DNA of 64,000 nt from Mesostigma viride (GCA_009746045.1 RPFO01000256.1:1927829-1991828); one strand, 5' to 3'. Shown: positions 1 through 11,200, counted from the first letter of the stretch. Numbers and translations are program-made. The notes: generated by a model not told the origin, from the letters alone.

Positions 1-91
1 GCCATAGCGGCCAGCCGACCTTGCCAGCAAATGCTGGGATCAAGTTGCGAAGCTGAAAAGAGGCCTCCCTACGTCCCCTACACCACTCTAA

Positions 92-210
92 GTACTGACT
101 ATCATTCACATTGCGCCACGCAGGCCTGCCGGCTGGCGCAGGTACAAGGTGTACTGACTGCCAATCACAGTTGCGCCACGCCTGGCGGCTGGCGCAGGTA
201 ACAAGGTCTA
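92..210. repeat. Two tandem copies of a 59-bp unit
   Basis: Copies at about 92-150 and 151-210 share ACTGACT, the block TTGCGCCACG and GGCTGGCGCAGGTA, with small indels. No coding signal is seen in positions 1-389 apart from this duplication. Confidence 0.7.
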
Positions 211-389
211 GTGACGTACGTTAGAAGCTACCTAGGCCTGCACTCCGGAACCACACTCAGCCTAGGCACAAAAAGGGCCGGCCGGTGCAGTACCCTCGTG
301 ACAAGCGCTAGTCTTACGCTACCTACGGCAGGTCGGTCCCCTTTGAGCCCGTCCACGCGTCATATATAAAATGAGCGAAGCTCAGCAAA

Positions 390-863
390 TACGAATCTTT
401 AAACGGTATAGAAATCTCACTCTGTGCCGTTTGCTGCTATGCCAACATAATGAATAAAAATTTAATATAACAAGTCTTCAAAGCAATGCACTGTGTATCG
501 TGTCAAATTTTGTTTACAGTGCCACCGCGTCGAAACAGCCTCGTGCAACAACGTATCGTACGATGTGGCATCTCGTCAACCTCGTGCATCCATCATACAG
601 CGGCGAACCACTCGTAAGTCAAAAACTCGTGTATTTCAAAATGTGCGCACTTGCCTATGGCCACCATCCAACTAGCCCACTGCGGGCATGCCTACAATAT
701 GAACGCCGAGAAGAACACCGGTAACCTGCCCGGGCCCTCTGAGGCCAGGAAGGCCAATGCTAACGTAGCGGCTACGTCCGAGGGGCTCAGGATGGGCACT
801 GCTAAAACCGGTGTATCCAAGAGGGGCTCATCCCAGGGGACGGCTGTGAAGCCCGATCCGCCG
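390..863 (+). mobile_element. LINE-head-like segment, left copy of a 474-bp inverted repeat
   Basis: This 474-bp stretch recurs in reverse complement at 11201-11675 with few differences, from ATACGAATCTTTAAACGG to GATCCGCCG. In the right copy it is joined to LINE coding sequence, so it is read as the 5' head of that LINE family or of a short derivative. It contains a short open frame with an ATG near 690 that is conserved in both copies. After position 863 this copy continues into an A-rich stretch and (TA)n, which could be the tail of a short retroposed derivative. The function of the encoded peptide is unknown. Confidence 0.6.
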
Positions 864-903
864 ACTTTGGTCAAACAGAAAAAAATATATATATATATAT
901 ATA

Positions 904-1009
904 TTTGGTTTGAGTGATTTCACTCTGCTGTAAGTAATTATATTTTTAATATATATATATATATTAAAAATATAATTACTTACAGCAGAGTGAAATCACT
1001 CAAACCAAA
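904..1009. repeat. Perfect 106-bp palindrome
   Basis: The arms run TTTGGTTTGAG... from 904 and ...CTCAAACCAAA to 1009, with no mismatch and no spacer around the centre at 956/957; the core is alternating AT. It would extrude as a cruciform or fold as a hairpin. It may be a foldback/MITE-type element next to the (TA)n at 886-904. Confidence 0.9.
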
Positions 1010-1523
1010 GCAAACGCCCAGCTATAAACCTATATACAGAGCCATGTCAAAGCTCTATACTACGATAAGACCAATGGAAACGCCTAACGGGAGGAACCTA
1101 ATAGCCCTGCTGCACCGCAAAATCAGCCCGCGTACGGCGGAGCATGATGTCAGCCATGGCCCGAGTCAGCGCCACCGACAAGCGCTGACGCCAATATGAC
1201 CACAACACCTTGAAATGGCCTTTTTTTTACATAAATTCTGGCCCATGGCAAGTTTATGGTTGGATTGACCTAGGATTGGATCCCACGACTCCCCGGGATG
1301 TGTCTGGCTAGTGGTGTAGTAGTTGAGTCAAAATGTTAAGTTTACGTGGTATTCCCTGCTTAAGTTAACTCCAGATCCAAGGCCAAAACTGGCCACCTAA
1401 ACCACTTGCACTTGCATAGCAACAATAATTGATATCAGATTATGCTGTAACTTTGCAAGGGTGACGAATACGAGTTGTTCTGACCTTGTACAAAGTTCTA
1501 GGGCATTCGGAGCCCTATTTAGT

Positions 1524-1557
1524 GACAAATGCTAGCAAAATAGTGCTAGCATTTGTC
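1524..1557. repeat. Stem-loop, 14-bp perfect arms
   Basis: GACAAATGCTAGCA, a 6-nt loop, then TGCTAGCATTTGTC. It is preceded by CGGAGCCC, as is the next stem-loop 160 bp downstream. Confidence 0.85.
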
Positions 1558-1683
1558 GTAAATGGCAATTTTTAATTAATATTAAATCCAAATAATGTCA
1601 GAATGACACCCAAACCTATTGTCATCATGCCAACACCTGACACAGGGTCCCCACAATTCATGTGCAAAAATTCAGATCATACG

Positions 1684-1730
1684 GAGCCCAAAATGGTGAC
1701 ATTTGCCTGCATTTGTCACCATTTTGGCTC
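1684..1730. repeat. Stem-loop, about 17-bp arms, followed by T-run
   Basis: The arms are GAGCC(C)AAAATGGTGACA and TGTCACCATTTTGGCTC, with a one-base bulge and a 12-nt loop. TTTTTT follows at 1731, so it looks like an RNA terminator hairpin, though its role in a nuclear genome is unknown. Confidence 0.8.
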
Positions 1731-2221
1731 TTTTTTATCACAATTTTAACAACACTAACCACCAAGACACTCCCCAAGCTAGGGCACATCATGTTAATTC
1801 TTTGCAGGCAACTCAAGAATGACTAGTACAAACAGCGTGCAAAACCTTGGGGCATGTGAATGCCTGAGTGGTGACCATAGCTAGCAGAATGTATAATGTA
1901 AGGTAGACATTGCCAGTATGCCACATTGCTGTGATGCGCAGTGCACGTCCATATATACCCCATAACACCATACCTTTAAACTACTTGGCACATTGCAAAA
2001 TGGGAAGGAAAGGTGGACAATACATGCCACGTCACTAGAACACAGCCATTTGGTTGCTACCAACACGCACCGTGCGTGATATATAGGTGTAATACATGTC
2101 AAGAACATGCCGAGCGAACATCAAGGTGAAGTGACACCCAGCCGCTGGCACATGTCACCTGGCATCCACGTATGCTCACGTGATATGGAATTGGCATATC
2201 CCATGTCTCCATCTCTTGTGC

Positions 2222-3450
2222 TTTGTGGGCACCGAGCCACCCATGCAGTAACCCACCCATGCAGCCACCTGGTCACCCACCCAATGAACTGCTTACACTC
2301 TTGCGCGCCCGTGCACCCAGCCACCCACACGTCCACCCACCTAGTGACCAAAGCCAGCCAGCCAGCCGTGCACGTGCTAACCCACCTTATTATATAACCA
2401 CGCATGCACCTAGGCACCCAACCAGCTTAACCAACCCACTTGGACATTCACCCACCCAGCAAGGCACCTGCGCTTGCGACCCACACACCTATAATAGGTA
2501 ATAAGGAAGCACTCACCCATCCAATGAGCCAACCACCCAACCACCCAACCACCTAAACACCCAGCCAGCATGCCCCATATGCACCATCCGGCCACCCACC
2601 CTTGACCCACCCACCCACCCACCCACTCAACCACTCAGTGCCCCCCCACCCTTATACCCACTGACCCACCCACACATGCACTTTCTCAGCCAGCCACCCC
2701 CCACCTCACCCCCAACCTGCACAGCCCTTCACCAGCGATATCAGGTAAGTCGGTCCCAACCATAAACCCACCCACGCATCCATATCTGTGCGCCCACCCG
2801 CCCATCTACCCGTCCCTTCGCCCACCGACCCACACCTAGTCATCTACACATCCACCAGCCACCAACCACCAATGGCCCATCCACCAACCCACCCACCCAC
2901 ACGCATCCCTAACCACCCAACCACTAACCCACCATCCTCAAACCCATGCAATTGTTTCACTCACACATCTAACTACCCACCCACTTAGGAGTCTCCAAAG
3001 CCTATCATCACGCAGACACCTGGCCATCTGCCTACAACCGATCACCCTAACACTCGTCTACCCATCATGACCAGCCACCCATCCACCCACCCTCTCCACC
3101 TGCCTGTGCTCCCAGCTACTCGGCCAGCCATTTACCAAGGCATCCACCTTTCAGCCAGCCACCTGCCATTGAACCCACCCATGTCTAGGAATCCCTTGAA
3201 GCATCTACAGCCTAAGCCTCCCACCCAAGACTTCCAGGGCAACTGAACAACCAACCAACCAATCAACCAGCTACACAACTACCTAACCACCTAACCACTC
3301 AACAACCCGATCACCAAACCACCTAACCACCCAACACCCAAACCAGCCAGGCATGTGCCCGCCCACTTGCCCTCGCACGCCCGCACCATCAGGTCCCTCC
3401 ATACACGCCCCGTTCACCTAGCCAGCCACACACCTAGCCAGCCACCTGCC
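2222..3450. repeat. C/A-rich low-complexity tract (CCCA/CCAC-type)
   Basis: About 1.2 kb is dominated by irregular CCCA, CCAC and CCAG repeats on the plus strand with few Gs. At 2600-2632 there are consecutive CCCA units, so the minus strand carries several GGGT runs able to form G-quadruplexes. The open frames here (Thr/His/Pro-rich or Trp/Gly-rich) are products of the composition. Confidence 0.85.
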
Positions 3451-4627
3451 CAACTCACGCATGAAGTCAACGTTAGCCATGCATGGCCTCACGTTGCATC
3501 ACTTGCATTGCATGGGTAGTTTGCATGAGGCAGCTTCCATCTCGTTGTCAGCAACTGAAAAGGCTCTTTCTTTACTTTAATGAATGAGCAACAACGTTGG
3601 AAACGTTATCCTATCCCTCTTTAAAACAGTCTTTAAATCAGAAAGACGAGGGCAAATATCTGGACAAGGTGGCAATAACCACTGCAAAATGCACTTGAGA
3701 ACGTCTTATTAATCCAGCTCTCTACCCTTTGAGAAGCTGCCTTGCGTTAGCAGCGATCCTGGGCCCTCTAGCTCGCTCACCTCGCTTAATCTGCGCTTCT
3801 TTATGGCTGCCGGGAGATGCGAAGCTTGAACCCAGCGTGTCGTGGCGAGGTCCTCTGCCCGGCCCATCACACCTCGAAACCGCATGCCGACTAATTAAAA
3901 ACGATGCCCCCCTTTGCCTTTTGTATCGGGCGTCAAAAGAACGATAAACTCGCTTGGAAAACACTGTCGCAAAGAGCTTTCTACAGGCATTATAAGCAAT
4001 TTTCGCAGTTTTTACCGCACTTATTGCACAGCCGGGAGACCATTAGGGACCTTTGCGCGGAATCTCGTGCACGCCATATGTCCTGCTGGCTTATTGCCGC
4101 AGGCTGGCAGTATAGGAAGGTCGGGCATAGCCTAAAGAGGTAATTATCTGACGATAAAGATATGCATTGCATGACGCAAGAAACAGACGGATTTCGCACC
4201 CCCCAGTTTATTCACGCAAATGCCGGAAAATTAAAAGCGAAACTCAAAAAACGAAAACACTAACCTCTTCGGGAATATTATAACGAACAAGCTGAGCTAT
4301 CGTGCCGGGTTTTTCGTTTCCTCCCGTATCCAAGACCGTGAGACACGTACCACCGAGAAATCTGGATTTCGCGAAAAAAATTGTGCGCTGCAAAAAAAAT
4401 ATTTGTCCCGCTCAATGCCCTCGTCGCAATCACAGCGCATATCATTCCAAACTTATTCCATGGATTAATCGTGATATAAGCTTCGTTTTGACACCTCAGG
4501 CGGCTGAAATGACGCAGGTTTCAGAACGCTAGCTGATGCTCGACCGCCATGGGTGTTTTCGTCGTTTTCGTCTCACGCGGCGCGGGAAAAATCTAGATCT
4601 CGGACGAAATCCGGACAATAATTTATG
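3451..4627. other. Stretch without recognised gene
   Basis: Only short open frames without family resemblance are present. The end next to 4627 is probably the 3' untranslated part of the LINE relic that ends at 4628 on the minus strand. Confidence 0.4.
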
Positions 4628-5097
4628 TCAAAATTTGGCGGGTTCGCGGTGTTGTGACGTCCAGGTCCGCGCCGACCATGGGGCCCGCTGGCCCTCCAGG
4701 TCCAGCCGGTCCTCCCGGAGCCGGCAACACTCCTTGAAGAAGGCGGAGGTCAGGGGCCCCATGGCCCCAAACTCCTCCAGGACAAAGGGCACCACACGAT
4801 GGTGCCCGACGTCGCCGTAGGCCAGGAGCTTGGCCCGCTCCGCCCGGTCCGCCGTGTAACCTGCCGTGAGGGAGGCCCCAGCCACGTGGCAAAGAGCCAA
4901 GGGCCGCGCCACCGAAACGTCAATAAGCAGATGCCGGCCACCCCCCTCAAAGTCCAGCACCACGATGTCAGGCCGGTGGTTGGGGGAATAGAAGGCAGCG
5001 CCATCCGCATCCTCGGACCGGATGTTCGCGTGGGGGAAGACCGACCGAATCATGGCGAGCACCACCGTCAGGAGGACAGTGTGCAAATACAAATACC
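4628..5097 (-). pseudogene. LINE C-terminal fragment, restriction-endonuclease-like domain
   Basis: The minus-strand frame shows a PD-(D/E)XK-type pattern: RPDIVVLDF, then LLIDVSVARPL, then AKLLAYGDV, VVPFVLEEFG and a GPLTSAFFKE tail. This is the form seen at the C-terminus of many LINE-like reverse transcriptases. The upstream half of the same LINE lies at 10445-11189; the PAT-like element between them interrupts the open frame at this gene's 5' side. The stop codon is at 4628-4630. The family is recognised from motifs only; no full reverse transcriptase domain is present. Confidence 0.65.
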
Positions 5098-5188
5098 AAA
5101 CAATAAGTAGAGCACATCGGGAAGTGACCCTCAACTGGCCATCCTTACCCATGGGAACACTTTATGTCCAAAAAGGCTAGCCTTACCC
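5098..5188 (-). repeat. Short split direct repeat, outer copy
   Basis: This 91-bp copy matches 5644-5734 with one substitution noticed. In sense orientation it ends CTACTTATTGTTT, close to the terminus of the non-autonomous element at 16042. Confidence 0.9.
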
Positions 5189-5221
5189 CCAAACAGGCAA
5201 CACACAGGGAGGGCGGGTGGG

Positions 5222-5604
5222 AAAACAAAAGAGACCGCCATGAGCTAGGTGAGCAAGCTTTTATCGTGTTTCAAGGCCAACGGCTCTCTACCAACGGCCA
5301 GATCCGGCAACGGCCTCTAAACAGTTTTAGCCGTCAAGTTTTACTTCAGATATTGCTTGTTGCAAACCCGTCCGCAATCACAGATCTGCTAGGAGAACCT
5401 AGACGCAGAAATCCGTCGTCAAGGTACTCAGCACACCGTCAAGGTATGGGCCGCAACAATTAGGCCATATCATCCGTAATACTCGTACACTAGAAGCCTA
5501 ATCAACCTTATTACGATCACATCACCCAGCTCTATTTCACCTAGCATCAGCGGCTCCCCTTCCGTATCACTATAAAGAAACTATGTTCAGAGAACCCCGA
5601 TTCT
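5222..5604 (-). repeat. Long split direct repeat, internal copy
   Basis: This 383-bp copy equals 10062-10444. In sense orientation it starts AGAATCGGGGTTCTCTGAA. Confidence 0.92.
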
Positions 5605-5643
5605 ATTAACCGTGGAACTCCAGGGTAACCAGACTCTTTATTA

Positions 5644-5734
5644 AAACAATAAGTAGAGCACATCGGGAAGTGGCCCTCAACTGGCCATCCTTACCCATGG
5701 GAACACTTTATGTCCAAAAAGGCTAGCCTTACCC
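5644..5734 (-). repeat. Short split direct repeat, inner copy
   Basis: This 91-bp copy of 5098-5188 is separated from the long repeat by 39 nt (5605-5643). Confidence 0.9.
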
Positions 5735-5810
5735 TTACATCCCTCCCTGGCGACCCAAGCCAGGGGCAAAACAAAAACCGGTGGACGCATAAGACAAGAA
5801 TGAAGGGAAC

Positions 5811-6612
5811 TTAAGAGGAAGGCAGAGAAAAGACGCTCCGCCAAATGCGCGGGGGGCAGGCGGCGATAGCCCGAACCAGGGCGTCAGGAAGGGTGAGGGC
5901 CAAGCTCCGGTGCAATCCCACATAGTGGGCGACAGTTTTGCTGCTGCGCCAGCGACCCCGATGCTGAATATCAGCCATGCTGCGCTGCCGCAAAAAATCA
6001 TAGGTAGCCCCCCCATGCCGCAGCCCGTGAATGGTAAACACCGTGTCGACCCCCAAAGCTTGCGTGGCCTGATGCCAAACCCGGCTGAACTGGGCATAAT
6101 CGTAAGGGAACACCCGCTCCCAGGCCGCCTTGCCACGCATACAAGCCCGCAAGAGGGTCTCAGTCATGACATCCTCGATCACCACAGACTGCACCTCCCC
6201 CTTAGCCGTCTTAGCTGACATCAACAACAAGGCGCCCCGCTGCGAACCCCGCAACCGAACATCAGGCTGCAAGCGCACATGGCCGACCAACAGGTTGAGC
6301 GCCTCCGATACCCGCAGGTATTGTTGGAAAATAACGATGACCATCATAGCCGCACGAGGCTGCCGCTGGAGCACCATAGTACAAGCAAGCGCAAACGCAG
6401 CCTCCCATGGAATGGGGGGGGGGCACGAGGGGGTGCCAACGTGCGCCAGCCAGCCAAAACACTTCGTGCCAAGGCCCAATCCCGCACCTCCCGGGGAAGT
6501 ACAAATTCAGGCCCATAAGCGCATTGACACACAACTGGCGGCTGTAACACCGTGAGTGCGCCCAAGCGACATACTCGCAATAGTATTCCTCTATCGTCAA
6601 GCCGCGCAACAA
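5811..6612 (-). CDS. Tyrosine recombinase of the PAT/TOC1-like element (frame-broken)
   Basis: This is the DNA-joining enzyme expected to insert the cDNA circle of a DIRS-order element. The C-terminal frame (5811-6479) holds the catalytic pattern: an Arg in YLRVSEAL, then HGLRHGG (about 6013-6033, HxxR), then the nucleophile Tyr in VAHYVG (about 5917-5933). The N-terminal SAM-like part is spread over two other frames between 6344 and 6612. One frame change coincides with a run of ten G at 6414-6423; a second lies near 6490. The two may be assembly errors or real decay. It follows the RT-RNase H gene directly, at most overlapping it by a few codons. Confidence 0.8.
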
Positions 6613-8884
6613 GCTGCCAACCCGACCCCGCCGGCTCGCCCACCATGCGAAAAAGGACCTAAGCCCCGATGGTAAACCATCAAAGTAGCCGGCTTCACCT
6701 TGCCCTCAAGAAGGGTCAAGTAGCTAGCGCCAAGCCGAGGCCCGGGATTGGGATGAACACCCTCGCGAGTCAAATCGCGGACCCACCCGGCCACCGAGGC
6801 AGCCATGGAAAGCCCCCGCGAAGGCCCATCCGCAGGCTGAAGCTCACTTGGCGTCCAGACCCATTGTGAGCGGCTGCCGGTGACCAACGTAAGAGCGCAC
6901 AACCGGCGGCATTGCTTGTTTAACCGGTAAGAAGAGGAACGCCCTTTAGCCAAGCAGCCCAAAGCGGCAGTGGAGTCCACTAACCTCACCACCCGCTTAC
7001 CCCATGTTCCGAGGTTCCGGGCCGAGCGCTCCACCCCCTTCACAGCGGCCCGCACTTCCTTCTCGTTGATGTGCATGGTCGAATCGCGCCAGCGACTCTT
7101 GATCCCTACGCGCCATCGCCCGTGGATGATGGCTTTTTCCGCGGCCTTGGTCAAGGGTCTAGGCCCGGCATACATGGCCTCACCTGGGGTGAGGAGGGTT
7201 GGGTAACCCCGCACCTCCCGGGCCCGAGCTAATTCCGTCACCTCAGCTGGGGCCATCTCAGCGTAGACAACCCCCTGCCCAAAACTAGACGCATCCGAGG
7301 CCACCACCACCGGAGCCAGGGCAGCCCCCCGGTCCACACGGAGCATGGGGGCCAACGCCATGGCACACTCGAGCTCATCGCGCACACCTTGCCACAAAGG
7401 TCGCGTTCGCTGGCCCCACCCCTTGAGGTTGATGAACTTAAAACTCTGCTGCCATATGGACAAGCAAGTGCGGCTGAGCATCTGCAGCCACACCCACCGG
7501 CCCACGACGGCCGCCAGCGCCTCAGCGGTAGCGCGTCCCCTCTCGAGGAGTACACGAGTGTGCGCAACCACAAGGGTGAGCTGCTTAGCTGTCGGCTCCA
7601 ACACCCCATCCCGCCGGTGAACAACACCCAGAGCTTCTAGCTCGTCCTCCCCCTCCGGGCTAGCCATGATCGTCTTGTCCTTGGAGGGCACAAGGTTGTT
7701 AGGCGCGTACCCGTCTTCAATAGCACTCGCGATTAAGCGATTCACCGCCTCGCACGTGCGCCCATTGCTGACCACCAGGTCATCAATAGTGATGGATACC
7801 ATAGGGGCAGGGGGGTCCTCAAGGTCGATTTGCATCTCCCTCGTGCTCTCCTCCTTGTACTCGATGGCTAGGGCGGTTGGGTTACCCCATGCATTCCGAA
7901 GCACGGTCAGCTCCCCTACACTTGTGAGGCGGTTCACCTGCCGTCTAGGATCCAAAGCGCCCGTGGCATAGAGGACCATCTCATGGATGGCTTCCCCTAG
8001 CGCTACAGCGTGGGAGTGCCCCATGGCCAGCACTTTCAGCACTGGCCACACCCTCCTCCGCCGCCCCGGCAGCCCGACATCGGTGGACCACACATCAGGT
8101 AGCCCTTGATAATCCCACCACCACTCCGGCACTTGGATGGTATAGTAATACGAGACCAGATCGCTCTTGGCCGTGTAGCACCGACCCTTGATATAGACCT
8201 CCGAGTATATGCCCAGGTGGGGTAACACCGTCTTAGGGGGGTCCACCCACAGTGCGTTCCCCAACTTCTTATTCACAATGAGCCTTAACTCCCCCACTCC
8301 TTTGGCCACCCCAAAACATCCGTCTACCCACTTTGGCCGCGTCTCTCGGAACTCCACCATCCCCACGTCCGCTGCCCTCCCCATCAACTTGCCCCACTCC
8401 GCCATGGTGCACCCTCGGCTGGGGGCAGGTACATTCCAATACCTCGCACTGGCAGCCACCTCCGGCTTGATGCAGTTGGCTCGCTCGCGTACACCTCTCG
8501 CCAACTAGGTCGTAGCGCCAGCAAATCCAGCAGCTTCGCCTTTCCTGCCACCTCGCGCTTCGGCAGACTCACCCGCTCCGCCACAAGTTGTTCATACTTA
8601 TTACATTTCCCATAGATTAGATCACTTCCTTCTGCGGGGCCTGTCGCAACGCCGGTTACGCGGCGACTGTACCACTCGCAGTGCTTCTTGACCCTTTTCA
8701 GGGCCTCCGCCGTTCCTCTGGAGCACGCGCCTCCAGATTTAGGCGGAGGGTCTGCCCCCCCGTGCCATAGCCAATTCAACCACGTAATCACCTTGTGTTG
8801 TAGAGTGAAGGTCCGGCGGCGGCGAGTTGCACGCTGGCGTCTGCGTGCTGACCTCACTCTCCCCCACGTAGTGCTTAGAGGCAT
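6597..8884 (-). CDS. Reverse transcriptase-RNase H polyprotein of the PAT/TOC1-like element
   Basis: The main frame (6597-8504, up to 635 residues) has an RT domain, with ITIDDLVVS at about 7775-7800 standing for the usual YxDD box. An RNase H domain follows, with VVASDASSFG (first Asp), INEKEV (Glu), RLVDSTAALG (Asp) and ADGPSR near the C-terminus. The N-terminal part probably starts at the ATG at 8884, 48 bp after the gag-like stop, and runs in another frame to about 8500, where one frame change is needed to enter the RT frame. This DIRS-type RT-RH arrangement without protease or DDE integrase agrees with the split repeats around it. Confidence 0.88.
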
Positions 8885-8931
8885 TGTAGGAAGAGGCAGT
8901 GGGAAGGGGGAGCGGTTTACCCTTTCGGTGT

Positions 8932-9990
8932 TTACTTGGTTTGCTGGGCCTTGCCCAGCTTCTCCATCATCGTGGCGCTTTGCAGGGCCATCTTCATGGC
9001 CGGGTTGCTCACCAAGGAGGCATCTTCCTTGAGAGCAAGGAGGTGGCCAGCCACCTTCCACCCTCCTGACCCCTGGCTCTCCACTAGGAGCATGGCTGCC
9101 ACCACCCTCATGAGATACTCTACCCCAGCCAACTCCCCGGCTGCCGGCCCCAACTCCTTGAAGAGTGTGTCCATGGCCAGGGCGATGTTCATGACCACCT
9201 TCCTGCTTTCCTGGTTCCTCCACCCCCCTTGGCGAGTAGCCATGATCCAACTCTTTATCCCCCCTCCATTGTCGTTGGCATCCTCGAGCACCTCGGGGAG
9301 CACTCTCTCTTGCACCCTCCAATTCACCACTTGTGCTCGAGTGGGCAGCGTCACCCCTTTGGTCTTTTTCGGCTTCCTGGAAGCCCCATCTGCCCCGGCC
9401 AGCGCATCCTTCAATTTCGTCAGGAAATCCTCTTCCTCGGACTCCTCCTCCTCCTCCTCTTCTTTGCCCGCCTGCCCCTGCTTGCCAATAATAGCCGCCA
9501 GCTCCAAGAGCTGCTCCCTCACATCCCCCGCGGCCTTTCCCTTGCTCGGGGCTGGGCTTCCGACTTTTTTCGTCCCCTTTTTCGCCCCTTTCGTGGGCCG
9601 GCGTGGTGGCTGCATCTCCTCTTCGTCCGAGTCCGCCAAGTCCCGGGCGCTTTGGAGGGCTGCCACTAGCGCTTCGTTTGGGTCCGCTGCTGCCAGAATT
9701 TCAGGCCCGTCCACGTGGTCGACCAGCAGTCCAACGACGGACTCCAGCTGGGCCGCAGACCACCGGCTGACAGTAGTTACCCAGTCGGTCCCGAGGACCG
9801 CCTCAAAGGCAGCGCACACTTCAGGCAGGCCCGAGCAAGTGGAGAGCTCCTGATGGAGCCTTTTCTTCTGCGTCGGCCAGCCTAGTCGGCCCTTTCCCGT
9901 CTGTTTAGTAGCTGTCGGCACCTCGGGATTAGCTTTCGGTAATTGCTTCCCAGCACCTGTCGAACCTGGCTTCCGCCCGGGCTTCGGCAT
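8932..9990 (-). CDS. Gag-like first ORF of the PAT/TOC1-like element
   Basis: An intact 352-residue frame with an ATG at 9990 lies just inside the long terminal repeat. It has a basic N-terminus (KPGRKPGSTGAGK), a Lys/Ser-rich middle, a Glu-run (EEEEEEESEEE) and an Ala/Leu-rich C-terminal third. No zinc knuckle is seen. Its place before the RT frame and its composition suggest a structural, nucleic-acid-binding role, but it has no named domain that I recognise. Confidence 0.7.
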   Translation of the reverse strand: MPKPGRKPGSTGAGKQLPKANPEVPTATKQTGKGRLGWPTQKKRLHQELSTCSGLPEVCAAFEAVLGTDWVTTVSRWSAAQLESVVGLLVDHVDGPEILAAADPNEALVAALQSARDLADSDEEEMQPPRRPTKGAKKGTKKVGSPAPSKGKAAGDVREQLLELAAIIGKQGQAGKEEEEEEESEEEDFLTKLKDALAGADGASRKPKKTKGVTLPTRAQVVNWRVQERVLPEVLEDANDNGGGIKSWIMATRQGGWRNQESRKVVMNIALAMDTLFKELGPAAGELAGVEYLMRVVAAMLLVESQGSGGWKVAGHLLALKEDASLVSNPAMKMALQSATMMEKLGKAQQTK

Positions 9991-10061
9991 CCCAGCCGCT
10001 TTGCAGAAAGGAATTCCGGGCGTCAGCTACGCTGCCCCTGACCCCTGTCGCCGCCTTCGTT

Positions 10062-10444
10062 AAAACAAAAGAGACCGCCATGAGCTAGGTGAGCAAGCTT
10101 TTATCGTGTTTCAAGGCCAACGGCTCTCTACCAACGGCCAGATCCGGCAACGGCCTCTAAACAGTTTTAGCCGTCAAGTTTTACTTCAGATATTGCTTGT
10201 TGCAAACCCGTCCGCAATCACAGATCTGCTAGGAGAACCTAGACGCAGAAATCCGTCGTCAAGGTACTCAGCACACCGTCAAGGTATGGGCCGCAACAAT
10301 TAGGCCATATCATCCGTAATACTCGTACACTAGAAGCCTAATCAACCTTATTACGATCACATCACCCAGCTCTATTTCACCTAGCATCAGCGGCTCCCCT
10401 TCCGTATCACTATAAAGAAACTATGTTCAGAGAACCCCGATTCT
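10062..10444 (-). repeat. Long split direct repeat, 5' terminal copy
   Basis: This 383-bp copy is identical, as far as read by eye, to 5222-5604. It marks the sense 5' end of the PAT/TOC1-like element; LINE sequence resumes at 10445. Confidence 0.92.
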
Positions 10445-11189
10445 GATTCTGTTGGCCCCCCATGCAGGCAAGGTAGTGAGTCCCCGTGGGATCCAGCGGC
10501 TGCCCACAGCTACCACAAGGCCGCCCGGCCGGAACAAGAGGCTGCGGGGCAAATAGCTGGTGCCGGAGCGCCACCGAGTAGTGGCTGGGAGCCAAGGCGA
10601 ATGGGGGGGCCATGGGAAGAGCACGAAGGTACGCCGAGCCCACACTCCGCAAGGAAAGCGAGAACAGCCACGCACGTCCCTGGGCGTTGAGGTCCGCGAA
10701 AAGAGCAATCCAATCAGCCGTGTGCAGAATACCCGCGTAGGTTTTCTGGTGTTTATCGATGACGCGAGCAGGGAATGCGGCGGGAGATTGAACGGAGGCG
10801 ACCGAGGGAGTGCCGCGAGGGAGGTGGCGCTGTACCGCCTGAGCGGCACGGACGGGAGAACAGGCCAGCTGGATCTCAGCATAGGCCTCCTGGATGGCGG
10901 TGACGAAGGGCAAAGGGCTGCTGGGGTCCAGGAGGTCAGGCGCTGCTGTTGCCAAAAGGGGCAGGAGCCGGCAGCTTTCCGCCCACGACTGAGCGACGGA
11001 GCCCAAAAATGCTGCTGGGGCCAGCCGGGCGGCACGAGTCAGACCGCAGCCACCCATCCGTGCAGGCAGGGAGGCAATGCGAATAGCATGTGGCGGGAGG
11101 TCGGGGCCCGGGACCAGCTGCGCCAAGGCCGACTGGATGCGTTCGTCGTGGCCCTCGGCGGCCAGCCGGACCTGAGCCGGAAGAGCCAT
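10445..11189 (-). pseudogene. LINE post-RT region, interrupted
   Basis: This minus-strand frame has a post-polymerase pattern known from LINE proteins (LPARMGGCGLTRAARLAPAA) and a zinc-binding-like CGSCGQPLDPTGTHYLAC cluster near its 3' side. The frame is then cut by the PAT/TOC1-like element at 10444; its C-terminal continuation lies at 4628-5097. No polymerase palm motif is present, and the 5' end is joined directly to the LINE head at 11201, so the copy was internally deleted before it was interrupted. Confidence 0.7.
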
Positions 11190-11200
11190 ATCAACCGAAC

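Larger units (their letters stand above)
1010..2220. other. Non-coding stretch with two stem-loops
   Basis: No convincing gene is seen. There are two strong inverted repeats, listed separately, and otherwise AT-rich unique sequence. Confidence 0.5.
5098..10444 (-). mobile_element. PAT/Ngaro/TOC1-like tyrosine-recombinase retrotransposon
   Basis: This 5.35-kb element on the minus strand carries gag-like, RT-RNase H and tyrosine-recombinase frames. Its repeats are in split-direct order in the sense direction: long repeat (10444-10062), genes, short repeat (5734-5644), a 39-nt spacer, long repeat (5604-5222), short repeat (5188-5098). This order, with no DDE integrase, is the hallmark of PAT/Ngaro elements of the DIRS order and of Chlamydomonas TOC1. 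It is inserted in a LINE coding frame, whose halves flank it. The repeat copies are virtually identical, so the insertion is recent, although pol and recombinase show frame changes. Confidence 0.9.

Noticed and set aside
8936-9853. 305-residue plus-strand Ser-rich frame
   Set aside because: Shadow of the gag-like gene on the minus strand; no domain.
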